Source of the DNA: Betaproteobacteria bacterium HGW-Betaproteobacteria-9
Lineage (GTDB): Bacteria > Pseudomonadota > Gammaproteobacteria > Burkholderiales > Burkholderiaceae_C
Assembly: GCA_002842215.1 (NCBI GenBank)
Contig: PHCC01000037.1
Location: 1 to 45,599, forward strand
Direction of reading: 5' to 3'
DNA length: 45,599 nucleotides
Below are positions 32,746-42,642 of the stretch, piece by piece; within the stretch, counting starts at the first letter, position 1; each line of letters opens with the position of its first letter. The notes below the pieces were generated by a model. It saw only the letters and a program-made list of their open reading frames with translations, made no database searches and was not told the DNA's origin. A program made the position numbers and the translations under genes.

Positions 32746-33272
32746 GTGTTTGGCGGTTTTGCTGGCGCTGTGTTGCAGGCTTTGATCCGCGCCCCATCAT
32801 TGCTGGCGCTTCGGGGCTTATGCATCCGGCGCCCGCAACGAACAGCGGCTTGTGAATGACACCCCCAACGTCTTTGAAAGTTCCATCCCGACCTCAAGCA
32901 GCCCGAGAGGTCTGACCACCAACAGCCGCAGTGCAGCGACTGCGGCCGGTAGGTGCTACCAGGCGTGCTCACGCTCACTGGCACGAAGCGGCTGTTGGGC
33001 ACGGCGACCGGCGCTCGCCCGAATGGCGGCTGTTCGAGGTACTGCGGTCATAGGGCCTCCGCCATCCAACTGGCGCCGCGCCACAGACAGCTTCCCCGCC
33101 ACCTGGATGGGAGGGTACCGACCCTCTGCGACTGGTCGAAGTCCCAGTGGAAACGACCGGATTCCAATCGCGGTAAACCAACGCCCCATATCTGTGCGTC
33201 ATGCGCATCAGCAGAAGGCGAGCAGTTTGATCGGGCAGATCCTTGCACCGCCAACCTGCGAATCACCCCCAG
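32746..33272. other. Intergenic debris between TPR fragment and P-type ATPase
   Basis: No supportable gene is present in this 527-bp stretch; short open frames on both strands overlap each other without start sites. The segment 32950-33200 has codon-like GC periodicity in several frames at once and looks like old, mutated coding sequence. I see no terminal repeats or tRNA. Confidence 0.5.
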
Positions 33273-36014
33273 CTACACCACAGCCAGCCTGGCCGTGATC
33301 GGAGAACGCCGAATGACAAACTTCTCCAGCTCAGCGATGCAGAAGACCATCAGGCCCGCTCCCAGGACCTTCAGCCATTCCGTCAGATGGAGATCGGTCG
33401 ATCCGAAGATGCCCTGCATCACCGGAAGGTGTGTGAAAGCCAGCTGCAGCGGCACGCAGGCTGCGATGGCTAGGAGCGCAACGCGGTTCCCGGTGAGTCC
33501 TTCGCGATTCAGCACACTCGCCAGAACGTGGCGACTGTTGAGCAGATAGAACATCTCGGCGACCACGATGGCGTTGACTGCCATGGTGCGGGCGGTCTCC
33601 AGGCTGCTCCCATGGGACAGCTCCCAGAGGAACAGGCCGAGCGCACCGCTCATCATGAGGACCGACACCAGCACCACACGCCAGACGAAGAAACCCGACA
33701 ACAGGGGTTGACTTGGCGGCCTGGGCCGCCGCTGCATGATGCCGTCCTCAGCGGGCTCGAAAGCCAGGGCCAGACCGAGGGTGCTGGAGGTGACCATGTT
33801 GATCCACAGGATCTGCGCGGGCGTCAGTGGCAGGGTGAGCTCGAACATGATCGCCGCGATCACGACCAACGCTTCGCCGCCGTTGGTGGGCAACATGAAG
33901 AGAATGAACTTCTTCAGGTTGTCGTACACCGCACGCCCTTCACGCACGGCCGCAGCAATGGTGGCGAAGTTGTCGTTGGCCAGCACCACGTCCGATGCCT
34001 CCTTGGCGGCATCGGTTCCCTTGTTGCCCATGGCCACGCCCACATCGGCGCGCTTGAGCGCCGGCGCGTCGTTGACCCCGTCGCCGGTCATCGCGACGAC
34101 CTGACCATCCTCCTGCAGCGCTTGCACCAGCCGCAGCTTGTGTTCCGGGCTGGCGCGAGCAAACACATCCACCTCCATGGCCACGCGTCGCAAAGCCGCA
34201 TCGTCCATCAGGGCCACCTCTGCGCCCGTGATCGCGGGTTTTCCGACGCCAATGCCCAGCTGGGCACCGATGGCGCGCGCGGTCTCGACGTGGTCTCCGG
34301 TGATCATCTTCACGCGGATACCAGCCCTTTGGCATTCCTGGACGGCGCGAATGGCTTCCTCGCGCGGCGGGTCCACGATGCCGACCAGGCCCAGCATCGT
34401 GAAACCGTGTTCCACGTCGGAGAAGCCGAGTTGCGCACCGGCCGGCTCGGCGCGTTTGCAGGCCAGCCCCAGGAGGCGCAGGCCTCTGGCCGCCGTGTCG
34501 TTGGCCATGCGGCGCCAGGTGTCCACCTCGATCGGACGGTCACCTGCGTCGGTGCATTCGAAGGCGCAGATGTCGAGCAGGCGCTCCGGAGCGCCCTTCA
34601 CGAAGATCCACGACTGGCCGTCGGCATCGCGATTCCAGGTCGCCATGAAGCGGTGTTGCGATTCGAAGGGGATGGAGTCCAGCCGTGGCCACTCGGCGCT
34701 GCCAATGTGCTGGGTGAAGCCGGACTTCTGCCCGACCACGAGCAAGGCACCTTCGGTCGGATCGCCCACCACTTGCCACACGCCATTGTCGTCACGCAGT
34801 TGGGCGTCATTGCAGATCACGCCTGCACGCAGGGCCAACGACAACGAGGGGTGGCGGTTGGCATCCACCACATGGGCACCGATGTTGAAGTCACCCACCG
34901 GTTCATAACCCACGCCGGACACGTTCACGTCCAGCTCCGCGCACACCACGCGTTGCACCGTCATTTCGTTGCGTGTGAGGGTGCCGGTCTTATCCGAGCA
35001 GATGACGGTGACCGAACCCAGGGTCTCCACCGCCGGCAGCCGCCGCACGATGGCATGGCGCCGTGCCATGCGCTGCACGCCCAGCGCCAGCGTCACCGTC
35101 ATGATGGCCGGCAGGCCCTCGGGGATGGCCGAGGCCGCCAGCGCCACGACCATCAAGAACATTTCGGCGGGAGCGTGCTCCCGCCACAGCACGCCGAGCA
35201 CGAAGGTCGCCGCCGCCAGCGCGAGGATGGCCAGTGCAAGGATGCGACCGAAACGGTCGATCTGGCGCAGCAGCGGCGTGCTGATGTTGCGGATACCGGC
35301 CAGCATGCGGTTGATCTGGCCCAGCTCGGTGCGGCTGCCTGTGGCCACGACGATGCCCGTGGCCTGTCCATAGACGACCAGCGTGCCGGAGTAGGCCATG
35401 CCAGCGCGGTCGCCGAGCGGGGCATCGGCCGCGACGGCCCGCGTGTCTTTGTCGACCGGCAGCGATTCGCCTGTGAGTGCGGCTTCTTCCACCCGCAAAT
35501 CGCGCACCTCGACAAGCCGCAGATCCGCTGGCACGCGGTCGCCCGAGGCCAGCAGCACCCTGTCGCCCGGCACGAGGTCGGCGGCGTCGATGTCGAGCCT
35601 CCGGCCGTCGCGCAGCACGGTTGCGTGGGGCGACAGCATCGAGCGGATGGCTTCCAGCGCCGCTTCGGCCTTGCCTTCCTGTATGAAGCCGATGATGGCG
35701 TTGACCACCACCGCAGCCAACAGAACGCCAGTGTCGACCCAGTGGCCGAGCGCCGCCGTGATGGCTGCCGCGCCCATCATCACGTACAGCAGGATGTTGT
35801 GGAACTGCATGACCAGGCGCAGCAACGGGCCCCGACGCTGCGGTGGTGCAAGCCGGTTCGGACCGTGCAACGCCCGCCGCTGTCGCACCTCGGCGTCGTT
35901 TAGCCCGGTGGGGCCGGACAACAGCCCCCTTTGCACGTCCTCGGCGCACAAGGCGTGCCACGCATCGGTTGCCGATGACGGCGCGGTGGGCGAGGGGGGA
36001 GTATGTGATGACAT
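33273..36014 (-). CDS. P-type cation-transporting ATPase (HAD-IC, P2/Ca2+-type)
   Basis: This is a 913-residue ATP-driven cation pump. An N-terminal cation-ATPase domain (about 15-85) precedes the first membrane pair. The actuator has EEAALTGESLPVDK (TGES near 180). The membrane motif ASAIPEGLPAIMTVTLALG is characteristic of P2 (Ca2+/Mg2+/Na+-type) pumps. The phosphorylation site is CSDKTGTLTRNEM (Asp near 343), and the hinge motif is GDGVNDAPALKRAD (near 645). The C-terminal cation-ATPase membrane domain is complete. No soft-metal CPx or His-rich motif is seen, so heavy metals are unlikely. The ATG at 36014 has AGAGGAGG 13 nt away, slightly far; 36041 is an alternative. Adjacent to the stress protein and Mrp genes, it may help in cation balance. 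Confidence 0.93.
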   Translation of the reverse strand: MSSHTPPSPTAPSSATDAWHALCAEDVQRGLLSGPTGLNDAEVRQRRALHGPNRLAPPQRRGPLLRLVMQFHNILLYVMMGAAAITAALGHWVDTGVLLAAVVVNAIIGFIQEGKAEAALEAIRSMLSPHATVLRDGRRLDIDAADLVPGDRVLLASGDRVPADLRLVEVRDLRVEEAALTGESLPVDKDTRAVAADAPLGDRAGMAYSGTLVVYGQATGIVVATGSRTELGQINRMLAGIRNISTPLLRQIDRFGRILALAILALAAATFVLGVLWREHAPAEMFLMVVALAASAIPEGLPAIMTVTLALGVQRMARRHAIVRRLPAVETLGSVTVICSDKTGTLTRNEMTVQRVVCAELDVNVSGVGYEPVGDFNIGAHVVDANRHPSLSLALRAGVICNDAQLRDDNGVWQVVGDPTEGALLVVGQKSGFTQHIGSAEWPRLDSIPFESQHRFMATWNRDADGQSWIFVKGAPERLLDICAFECTDAGDRPIEVDTWRRMANDTAARGLRLLGLACKRAEPAGAQLGFSDVEHGFTMLGLVGIVDPPREEAIRAVQECQRAGIRVKMITGDHVETARAIGAQLGIGVGKPAITGAEVALMDDAALRRVAMEVDVFARASPEHKLRLVQALQEDGQVVAMTGDGVNDAPALKRADVGVAMGNKGTDAAKEASDVVLANDNFATIAAAVREGRAVYDNLKKFILFMLPTNGGEALVVIAAIMFELTLPLTPAQILWINMVTSSTLGLALAFEPAEDGIMQRRPRPPSQPLLSGFFVWRVVLVSVLMMSGALGLFLWELSHGSSLETARTMAVNAIVVAEMFYLLNSRHVLASVLNREGLTGNRVALLAIAACVPLQLAFTHLPVMQGIFGSTDLHLTEWLKVLGAGLMVFCIAELEKFVIRRSPITARLAVV

Positions 36015-36315
36015 GGGCGAACGAAGACCTCCTCTGAACAATCATAATGGTCATCGCCGCGCTTCATGCCCAAACCCGACGGCTGTGCCGGAGGTGGTGC
36101 AAGGCGCACATCACGCCACAACAAGCGGGCATCGGGTGGATGTTTCGCCGGGTCTAGACGTGTCGCGAGCGCAGCGCCCAGGGTCTGGCTTCGATGCGGT
36201 CCGTGCCGTGGCAACATGACCGACATGGCGCAGTTGACAGACACCCTGGAACCCGTTGGCGCATCGCCAGTGCCCATGTGGGAACCATGAACCGATCACC
36301 TTCTGGAGCCCCCTC
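36015..36315. other. Divergent intergenic region, ATPase / universal stress protein
   Basis: This 301-bp region lies between two divergent genes and must hold both promoters. The only element I can point to is the TATGAT hexamer on the minus strand. The rest shows no clear palindrome or terminator. Short frames here overlap the opposite-strand gene starts and are not supported. Confidence 0.5.
36041..36046 (-). promoter_or_regulatory. Candidate -10 element for the P-type ATPase
   Basis: On the minus strand the hexamer is TATGAT (5 of 6 matches to TATAAT), and the predicted RNA would start just before AGAGGAGG, leaving a leader of about 20 nt to the ATG at 36014. No convincing -35 hexamer lies 16-18 bp upstream. 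Weak call. Confidence 0.3.
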
Positions 36316-37212
36316 ATGAGTCCTCTGTCCTCCATCCTCGTCGCGACCGATTTCTCCGCCCCTTCGCGACATGCGGCGCAACGGGCCGCCATGCTGGCGC
36401 GGTCCAGCGCTGCCTCGCTCACGCTGATGCACACCCTGGGCGGTTCTGCACTCGACGATCTGCGCCGGTGGGTCTCCGACGACAGCCAGGCCACCAGCCT
36501 GATCCAGGCCGGCGCTTCGCAGCGCCTGCAGGAACTGGCGGACGAGCTGGGGAGGACCACGGGCATCCATGTGCAGACCCATCTGACCACCGGACATCCT
36601 GTCGATCAGGTCATCAAGCACGCGGACGCGGTCGATGCGGGTCTGCTGGTGACCGGAACCCGTGGTGCGGGGTTCTTTCGCGGCATCGTGATCGGATCGA
36701 CCGCGGAGCGCATCGCGAAGCGCTCTTCGCACCCGGTGCTGATGGTGCGTCAGTTGCCCCATGAACCGTATCGGCGAATCCTGGTGCCGGTCGACTTTTC
36801 CGAGGGCAGTCGCCACGCCATCGACCTGGCGCGACAGATCGCGCCCCAGGCCTCGCTGGTCCTGATGCACGCCGTCGAACTGCCCTACGAAGGGCAGATG
36901 CGCCGGGCTGGTCTGGCTGAACACGTCGTGATGCGGTATCTGGACGCGGCGCGACGCGAGGCGCAGGAGCGGCTCCGGGAACTCGTCACCGACGCGGGAC
37001 TGGACCTGGCCCGGGTGCGCATGAGCACGCCCAGCGGTGCGGATCCCTGGATGTTGATCGTGCAGGAGGAGCAAGAGACGGACTGCGATCTCGTGGTGAT
37101 TGGCCGCCAGGGCCGGAATGCCGTTGACGAGTTCTTCCTGGGCAGCACCACGCGCATGGTCATTGCGGAAGGTGCAGCCGACGTGCTGATCGGCAGCCGG
37201 AAATCCGGCTGA
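36316..37212 (+). CDS. Universal stress protein with two tandem Usp domains
   Basis: This is a 298-residue protein made of two Usp domains of about 145 residues each. The first begins SSILVATDFSAPSRHAAQRA and carries the ATP-binding pattern GTRGAGFFRGIVIGSTAERI. The second begins RRILVPVDFSEGSRHAIDLA with GRQGRNAVDEFFLGSTTRMV. Both have the G-x2-G-x9-G-[ST] consensus of ATP-binding Usp proteins. The ATG at 36316 starts directly before the first domain. It lies 51 bp before mrpA in the same direction and may be co-transcribed. A related tandem Usp closes the block at 43279-44172. Confidence 0.93.
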   Translation: MSPLSSILVATDFSAPSRHAAQRAAMLARSSAASLTLMHTLGGSALDDLRRWVSDDSQATSLIQAGASQRLQELADELGRTTGIHVQTHLTTGHPVDQVIKHADAVDAGLLVTGTRGAGFFRGIVIGSTAERIAKRSSHPVLMVRQLPHEPYRRILVPVDFSEGSRHAIDLARQIAPQASLVLMHAVELPYEGQMRRAGLAEHVVMRYLDAARREAQERLRELVTDAGLDLARVRMSTPSGADPWMLIVQEEQETDCDLVVIGRQGRNAVDEFFLGSTTRMVIAEGAADVLIGSRKSG

Positions 37213-37263
37213 ACGCTGCCGCCCGCGCGCGCTTGCGCGTGATCCGAAAGTAGACTCCCCGCC

Positions 37264-40185
37264 ATGTCACTGCTCCTGCTGCTGTCCCTGCCATTCATCG
37301 GAAGCCTGGTCGCTGCGCTGTTGCCCACCAGTGCGCGCAACATCGGATCGCTCTGGGCCGCGGCCGTCGCTCTGGTGATTTCCGTGCAGGTGGCCTGGCT
37401 GTACCCTGACGTGAGCGCCGGCACCGTGGTGACGGAGCGCCTGACCTGGCTCCCCAGCCTGGGCATCGATGTCGTCGTCCGCCTGGACGGCTTCGCGTGG
37501 ATGTTCGCGATGCTGGTCAGCGGCATGGGCCTGCTGGTCATCGTCTACGCGCGCTACTACCTGTCGAGCGATGACCCGGCCGCGCGTTTCTATTCGCTGC
37601 TGCTGGGCTTCATGGGCGCCATGCTCGGTGTCGTCGTCTCGGGCAACCTGGTGCAGCTGGTCGTGTTCTGGGAGCTGACCAGTGTGTTCTCGTTCCTGCT
37701 GATCGGCTACTGGACCCACCGCAAGGACGCCCGCCGCGGTGCCCGCATGGCCTTCACCGTCACCGCCACGGGCGGGCTGGCGTTGCTGGCCGGTGTGCTG
37801 GTGCTGGGGCACATCGTCGGCAGCCACGAGCTCGACGTGGTGCTGCAGGCCGGCGACCTCGTGCGTGCCCATCCGCTGTACCCGTTGGCGCTCGGTCTGG
37901 TGCTGCTGGGCGCGCTGACCAAAAGCGCGCAGTTCCCGTTTCACTTCTGGCTGCCGCACGCGATGGCCGCGCCCACACCGGTCTCGGCCTACCTGCACTC
38001 GGCCACGATGGTCAAGGCCGGCGTCTTCCTGCTGGCACGCTTGTGGCCCGTGCTCTCCGGCACCGACGAATGGTTCTGGATCGTGGGCGGCGCGGGCCTG
38101 GTCACGCTGCTGCTGGGCAGCTACGTGGCCATGTTCCAGAACGACCTGAAGGGCCTGCTGGCGTACTCGACGATCAGCCACCTGGGCCTGATCACGCTGC
38201 TGCTGGGGCTGAACAGCCCGCTGGCCGCGGTGGCCGCGGTGTTCCACATGATGAACCACGCTACCTTCAAGGCCTCGCTGTTCATGTCGGTGGGCATCAT
38301 CGACCACGAGAGCGGCACGCGCGACATGCGCCGCCTCCAGGGTCTGTCGCGTAGCATGCCCGTCACCGGCACGCTGGCCATCGTGGCCTGCGCGGCCATG
38401 GCCGGCGTGCCGCTGCTCAACGGTTTCCTGTCCAAGGAAATGTTCTTTGCCGAAACCGTGTTCGTGAGTGCCAGCCCGCTCATCGAGCACGGCCTGCCGG
38501 CACTGGCCACCCTGGCCGGCGTGTTCGCGGTGGTGTATTCGCTGCGCTTCGCACACGGCGTGTTTTTCGGCCCGGCACCGCGCGACCTGCCGCGCAAGCC
38601 GCACGAGCCGGCGCACTGGATGCGCGTGCCGGTGGAGTTGCTCGTGCTGGCCTGCGTGGTCGTCGGCACGCTGCCGGCCTGGTCCATCGGCCCGGTGCTG
38701 GCACTGGCCGCCCAACCGGTGGTCGGCGGCACGCTGCCCGCCTACAGCCTCGCGGTCTGGCACGGCTTCAACACCCCGCTGCTGATGAGCCTGGTGGCCA
38801 CCGTCGGCGGTCTGCTCGTGTACCTGCGGTTCGCCAGCCGCCTCCGGCAGCGCCGCCAGCGAGGGGCACCGCTGCTGCAGCGGCTGGACGGCAAACGCCT
38901 GTTCGAGAACGGGCTGGCCCGCGCCTCGGATGCGGCAAGGCACCTGACCTGCTGGCTCGGCACCCGCCATCTGCAACCGCAACTGTTTGCCATGTTGCTG
39001 ATCGCCGGCCTCGCCGGTCTGGGCTCGGCGCTGATCGTGCCGCTGACCTGGGGTGACCGCGCGCGCGTGCCGGCCACCCCCGAGTTCGTGCTGCTGTGGC
39101 TGATCGCGGGTGCCTGCGCGATCGGTGCGGCCAACCAGGCCAAGTTCCACCGGCTGGCAGCGCTGACCATGCTCAGCGTCGTCGGCCTCGCGATGTGCAT
39201 CACGTTTGCGTGGTTCTCCGCGCCGGACCTCGCGCTCACGCAGCTGGCCGTCGAGGTCGTCACGCTCGTGCTGTTCCTGCTCGGCCTGCGCTGGCTGCCC
39301 AAGCGACGGGATGTGGACGACCCGCGCACGGCCTCGCGCGCCTGGTGGCGCCGTCGCCGCGATCTGGTGCTCGCGGGGCTGATCGGCGTCGGCCTGTCGG
39401 CGCTGTCGTATGCGCTGCTGACACGCCAGGCGCCGCAGTCGATCTCGCCCTTCTTCATTGAGAAGGCGCTGCCCGAAGGCGGGGGCACGAACGTGGTCAA
39501 CGTGATGCTGGTCGACTTCCGGGCCTTCGACACGCTGGGCGAGATCACCGTGCTGGGCATCGTCGGCCTGACGGTTTTCGCGCTGCTGCGGCGCTTCCGC
39601 CCGGCGCGCGAGACGGTCGAACCGACCGAGCAGCAACAGGTGCACGTGGACGCCGCGGGCATCGACCTGATCGATCGCGACGGGGACGGCGACCATCACC
39701 TGCCGCCCTACCTGGAGGTGCCGGCGGTGCTGGTGCGGCTGCTGCTGCCGGTGGCCGGGCTGTTCGCCTTCCACCTGTTCATGCGCGGCCACAACGAACC
39801 CGGCGGCGGATTCGTCGCCGGCCTGGTGGTGGCGATCGCCTTCATCGCGCAGTACATGGTCAGCGGCACGCGCTGGGTCGAAGCGCGGATGCACCTGCTG
39901 CCCACGCGCTGGATCGCTGCCGGCCTGCTGATCGCGCTGGTCACCGGGCTGGGCTCCCTGGCGCTCGGGCACCCCTTCCTGACCACCCACACCGCGCACC
40001 TGACCTGGCCGCTGGTCGGCGAGGTGCACCTGCCCACGGCAGCCCTTTTCGATCTTGGCGTGTTCGCGGTCGTCGTGGGTTCGACCCTGCTGCTGCTGAC
40101 CGCCATCGCCCACCAGTCGCTGCGCGCGCGCCGCCGCAAGGGCATGGCCGTGGATGAACGAAAGGACACCGGATGGAAGCCGTGA
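37264..40185 (+). CDS. mrpA: Na+/H+ antiporter subunit A with fused MrpB domain
   Basis: This is a 973-residue membrane protein, the largest subunit of the Mrp (Mnh/Pha) monovalent-cation/proton antiporter. The N-terminal half is homologous to complex I NuoL-type antiporter units (LVVFWELTSVFSFLLIGYW; LTKSAQFPFHFWLPHAMAAP; LLAYSTISHLGLITLLLGL; FHMMNHATFKASLFMSVGII). After about residue 600 an MrpA C-terminal domain (LTQLAVEVVTLVLFLLGLRW) and an MrpB-like domain (HLFMRGHNEPGGGFVAGLVV) follow. A and B are thus fused, as in Pha-type operons of Proteobacteria. The stop overlaps mrpC by 13 bp. The operon supports Na+ or K+ export and alkaline or osmotic tolerance. Confidence 0.95.
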   Translation: MSLLLLLSLPFIGSLVAALLPTSARNIGSLWAAAVALVISVQVAWLYPDVSAGTVVTERLTWLPSLGIDVVVRLDGFAWMFAMLVSGMGLLVIVYARYYLSSDDPAARFYSLLLGFMGAMLGVVVSGNLVQLVVFWELTSVFSFLLIGYWTHRKDARRGARMAFTVTATGGLALLAGVLVLGHIVGSHELDVVLQAGDLVRAHPLYPLALGLVLLGALTKSAQFPFHFWLPHAMAAPTPVSAYLHSATMVKAGVFLLARLWPVLSGTDEWFWIVGGAGLVTLLLGSYVAMFQNDLKGLLAYSTISHLGLITLLLGLNSPLAAVAAVFHMMNHATFKASLFMSVGIIDHESGTRDMRRLQGLSRSMPVTGTLAIVACAAMAGVPLLNGFLSKEMFFAETVFVSASPLIEHGLPALATLAGVFAVVYSLRFAHGVFFGPAPRDLPRKPHEPAHWMRVPVELLVLACVVVGTLPAWSIGPVLALAAQPVVGGTLPAYSLAVWHGFNTPLLMSLVATVGGLLVYLRFASRLRQRRQRGAPLLQRLDGKRLFENGLARASDAARHLTCWLGTRHLQPQLFAMLLIAGLAGLGSALIVPLTWGDRARVPATPEFVLLWLIAGACAIGAANQAKFHRLAALTMLSVVGLAMCITFAWFSAPDLALTQLAVEVVTLVLFLLGLRWLPKRRDVDDPRTASRAWWRRRRDLVLAGLIGVGLSALSYALLTRQAPQSISPFFIEKALPEGGGTNVVNVMLVDFRAFDTLGEITVLGIVGLTVFALLRRFRPARETVEPTEQQQVHVDAAGIDLIDRDGDGDHHLPPYLEVPAVLVRLLLPVAGLFAFHLFMRGHNEPGGGFVAGLVVAIAFIAQYMVSGTRWVEARMHLLPTRWIAAGLLIALVTGLGSLALGHPFLTTHTAHLTWPLVGEVHLPTAALFDLGVFAVVVGSTLLLLTAIAHQSLRARRRKGMAVDERKDTGWKP

Positions 40186-40517
40186 TTTCGATCGCGATCG
40201 GCGTGATGGCCAGTGCGGGCGTGTGGTTGATCTTGCGGCCCCGGACCTTCCAGGTGCTGATCGGCCTGACGCTGCTGTCCTATGCGGTCAATCTGTTCAT
40301 CTTCAGTGTCGGCAGCCTGGCCGTCGACCGCGAACCCATCGTCCGGCCGGGTGTGGTGGCCGACCTCGTCAACTACAGCGATCCGCTGCCGCAGTCGCTG
40401 GTGCTGACGGCCATCGTCATCGGTTTCGCCACGACGGCGCTGTTCCTTGTCGTGCTGCTCGCGTTGCGCGGCCTGTCCGGTGGCGACCATGTGGACGGCC
40501 AGGAGGAGCGCCTGTGA
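40173..40517 (+). CDS. mrpC: Na+/H+ antiporter subunit C (NuoK-like)
   Basis: This 114-residue protein has three membrane segments (about 3-20, 28-48 and 72-98) like NuoK/MrpC. Family-type stretch FQVLIGLTLLSYAVNLFIFS is at about 25-44 and DPLPQSLVLTAIVIGFATTA at about 70-89, with the conserved Pro-Gln-x-Leu-x-Leu-Thr-Ala-Ile-Val-Ile-Gly. Start overlaps mrpA by 13 bp, and the stop overlaps the GTG start of mrpD by 4. It is required for assembly of the Mrp complex in characterised systems (family knowledge). Confidence 0.95.
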   Translation: MEAVISIAIGVMASAGVWLILRPRTFQVLIGLTLLSYAVNLFIFSVGSLAVDREPIVRPGVVADLVNYSDPLPQSLVLTAIVIGFATTALFLVVLLALRGLSGGDHVDGQEERL

Positions 40518-42157
40518 CCGCGGACTTCAACCACCTGCTCGTCACGCCCATCCTGCTGCCGCTGGCCACGGCGGCGCTGATGCTCCTGCTGGGCGAGGGC
40601 CGGCGCGGCCTGAAAGCGGTGGTCAACGTGCTGTCCACCACCCTTGGGCTGGCGATCGCCGTGAGCCTGCTGCTGGGGGTGGCCCGGCACGGTGCGCCGG
40701 CGGCCTTCGGCGTCTACCTGCCGGGCAACTGGTCCGTGCCCTTCGGCATCGTGCTGGTCGCCGACCGGCTGTCGGCCCTGATGGTGGTGCTGACCGGTGG
40801 CGTGGGTCTGGCCTCGCTGCTGTACGCACTGGCGCGCTGGCAACACGCCGGGGCGTACTTCCATGTGCTGTTCCAGCTGCAGCTGATGGGGCTGTACGGT
40901 GCCTTCCTGACGGCCGACCTGTTCAACCTCTTCGTTTTCTTCGAGGTGCTGCTGGCGGCCAGCTATGGCCTGTTGCTGCATGGCGGGGGCGGCGAACGCG
41001 TGCGCGCCGGCCTGCACTACATCACGATCAACCTGGTGGCCTCGCTGCTGTTCCTGATCGGCGTGGCGGTGCTCTACGGTGTCACCGGCACGCTGAACAT
41101 GGCGGACATCGCGCAGAAGCTGCCGGCGGTGCCGGCCAGCGACCGCGGCCTGCTGCATGCCGGGGCGGCCATCCTGGCCATTGCCTTCCTCGCCAAGGCC
41201 GGGCTGTGGCCGCTGAACTTCTGGCTGCCACCGGCGTATGCCGCGGCCAGTGCGCCGGCCGCGGCCGTGTTCGCCATCCTGACGAAGGTCGGCGTGTACG
41301 CCGTGCTGCGCCTGTGGACGCTGTGTTTTCCCGCCGGTGCCGGCGCCTCGGCGGGCTTCGGCGGCGACGTCCTGGTGTGGGGCGGGCTTGTCACGCTGGC
41401 CTATGGTGCCGTCGGCATGCTGGCCTCGCAGCAACTGGCGCGCCTGGCCGCCTACAGCGTCATCGCTTCGTCGGGCACGCTGGTGGCGACGATCGGTTTC
41501 GACGCCCCGATGCTCAGTGGCGGCGCGCTGTTCTATCTGGCCAGTTCCACGCTGGCGGGCTGCGCGATGTTCCTGCTCGTGGAACTGCTGGAGCGCTCGC
41601 GCCAGGTCGAGGTCGGCCCGCAGCAGGTCGACGACGGCAACTACGCGCTGCCGGCCTTTTTCGACGCCGAGCCGCCACCGGGCACCAACCTCGACGACGA
41701 TGAAGAGGCGCTCATCGGTCGCGCGATCCCGGCGGCGCTGGCCTTTCTCGGTCTCACCTTCACGGTCTGCGCGCTGGTGACGGCCGGATTGCCGCCACTG
41801 TCCGGGTTTGTGGCCAAGCTGGCCATGCTCACTGCGCTGCTCGGCTTGCAAACGCCGGCGGCCTGGACGCTGTTCGTGCTGCTGATCCTCTCGGGGCTGT
41901 TTGGCGCGATGTCGCTGATGCGGGTGGGCATGCGCCACTTCTGGACCACGCAGGACCGCCCGCCACCGCGCCTGCGCGTGATCGAGACCTTGCCGATCGC
42001 GGGTCTGCTGGCCGCTTCGCTGGCGATGGTGCTGCAGGCCGAAGCCGGGCTCGCCTACACCCGCGCCGCCGCCGAGGCGCTGCATGCGCCCGCCCTCTAC
42101 ATCGACGCGGTGATGGGTGCGCAGCCGGTGCCGCGCGTGACGGGAGATGCACCATGA
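40514..42157 (+). CDS. mrpD: Na+/H+ antiporter subunit D (NuoN/M-like)
   Basis: This is a 547-residue antiporter-like membrane subunit. Visible family segments are FNLFVFFEVLLAASYGLLLH (about 136-155, conserved Glu), LLFLIGVAVLYGVTGTLNMA and FLAKAGLWPLNFWLPPAYAA (about 228-247, conserved Lys), followed by ILTKVGVYAVLRLWTL. It starts with GTG overlapping the mrpC stop as GTGA; the open frame extends upstream to 40154, but that lies inside mrpA and mrpC. The C terminus overlaps mrpE as ATGA. The loop around residues 380-405 (SRQVEVGPQQVDDGNYALPA) is hydrophilic. Confidence 0.95.
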   Translation: MTADFNHLLVTPILLPLATAALMLLLGEGRRGLKAVVNVLSTTLGLAIAVSLLLGVARHGAPAAFGVYLPGNWSVPFGIVLVADRLSALMVVLTGGVGLASLLYALARWQHAGAYFHVLFQLQLMGLYGAFLTADLFNLFVFFEVLLAASYGLLLHGGGGERVRAGLHYITINLVASLLFLIGVAVLYGVTGTLNMADIAQKLPAVPASDRGLLHAGAAILAIAFLAKAGLWPLNFWLPPAYAAASAPAAAVFAILTKVGVYAVLRLWTLCFPAGAGASAGFGGDVLVWGGLVTLAYGAVGMLASQQLARLAAYSVIASSGTLVATIGFDAPMLSGGALFYLASSTLAGCAMFLLVELLERSRQVEVGPQQVDDGNYALPAFFDAEPPPGTNLDDDEEALIGRAIPAALAFLGLTFTVCALVTAGLPPLSGFVAKLAMLTALLGLQTPAAWTLFVLLILSGLFGAMSLMRVGMRHFWTTQDRPPPRLRVIETLPIAGLLAASLAMVLQAEAGLAYTRAAAEALHAPALYIDAVMGAQPVPRVTGDAP

Positions 42158-42642
42158 AGCGCCTGCTGCCATCGCCCTGGTTGTCGCTGGGCCTGTTCGG
42201 CGGCTGGCTGCTGCTGACCCGCAGCTTCAGCGTCGGCCAGGTGCTGCTGGGCGTCGTGGTCGCGGTGGTGATGCCTCTGCTGATGGCGCCCCTGCGCCCG
42301 CGCCCGGGGCCCTTGCGGCGCTGGAGCGTGCTGCTGCGTCTGATCCTGCGCGTCGGCCGCGACGTGCTGCGGTCGGCGCTGCAGGTGGCTGCCGGCGTGG
42401 TGCGCGCGGGGGCGCATCAGCCGCGCGGGACGTTCGTGGTCGTGCCGCTGGATCTGCACGACGTGCACGGCCTGGCGGCGCTGGCGATGATCACGGCCGT
42501 CATCCCGGGCACGGTCTGGTCGGAGCTCGCACCCGACCGCAGCGCCCTGCTGATCCATGTGTTTGATCTCGACGACGGGGTGGCCTTCATCGCGCACTTC
42601 AAGTCCGACTACGAACAGCCGCTGAAGGAGATTTTCGAATGA
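42154..42642 (+). CDS. mrpE: Na+/H+ antiporter subunit E
   Basis: This 162-residue MrpE-type subunit has two N-terminal membrane segments (about 8-48) followed by a soluble C-terminal domain with DLHDVHGLAALAMITAVIPG (about 100-119) and SALLIHVFDLDDGVAFIAHF (about 130-149), the conserved P-G-T region of MrpE. Start and stop each overlap neighbours by 4 bp (ATGA). Its role is in complex stability (family knowledge). Confidence 0.93.
   Translation: MKRLLPSPWLSLGLFGGWLLLTRSFSVGQVLLGVVVAVVMPLLMAPLRPRPGPLRRWSVLLRLILRVGRDVLRSALQVAAGVVRAGAHQPRGTFVVVPLDLHDVHGLAALAMITAVIPGTVWSELAPDRSALLIHVFDLDDGVAFIAHFKSDYEQPLKEIFE

Noticed and set aside
33528..35903. Long plus-strand open frame opposite the P-type ATPase
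   Set aside because: It is antisense to DKTGTLT- and GDGVNDAP-containing sequence; composition is His/Gly/Gln-biased and non-protein-like.
37267..40113. 948-codon minus-strand frame opposite mrpA
   Set aside because: It is rich in Gln/Arg/His, typical of the complement of a hydrophobic membrane gene. mrpA fully explains this region.
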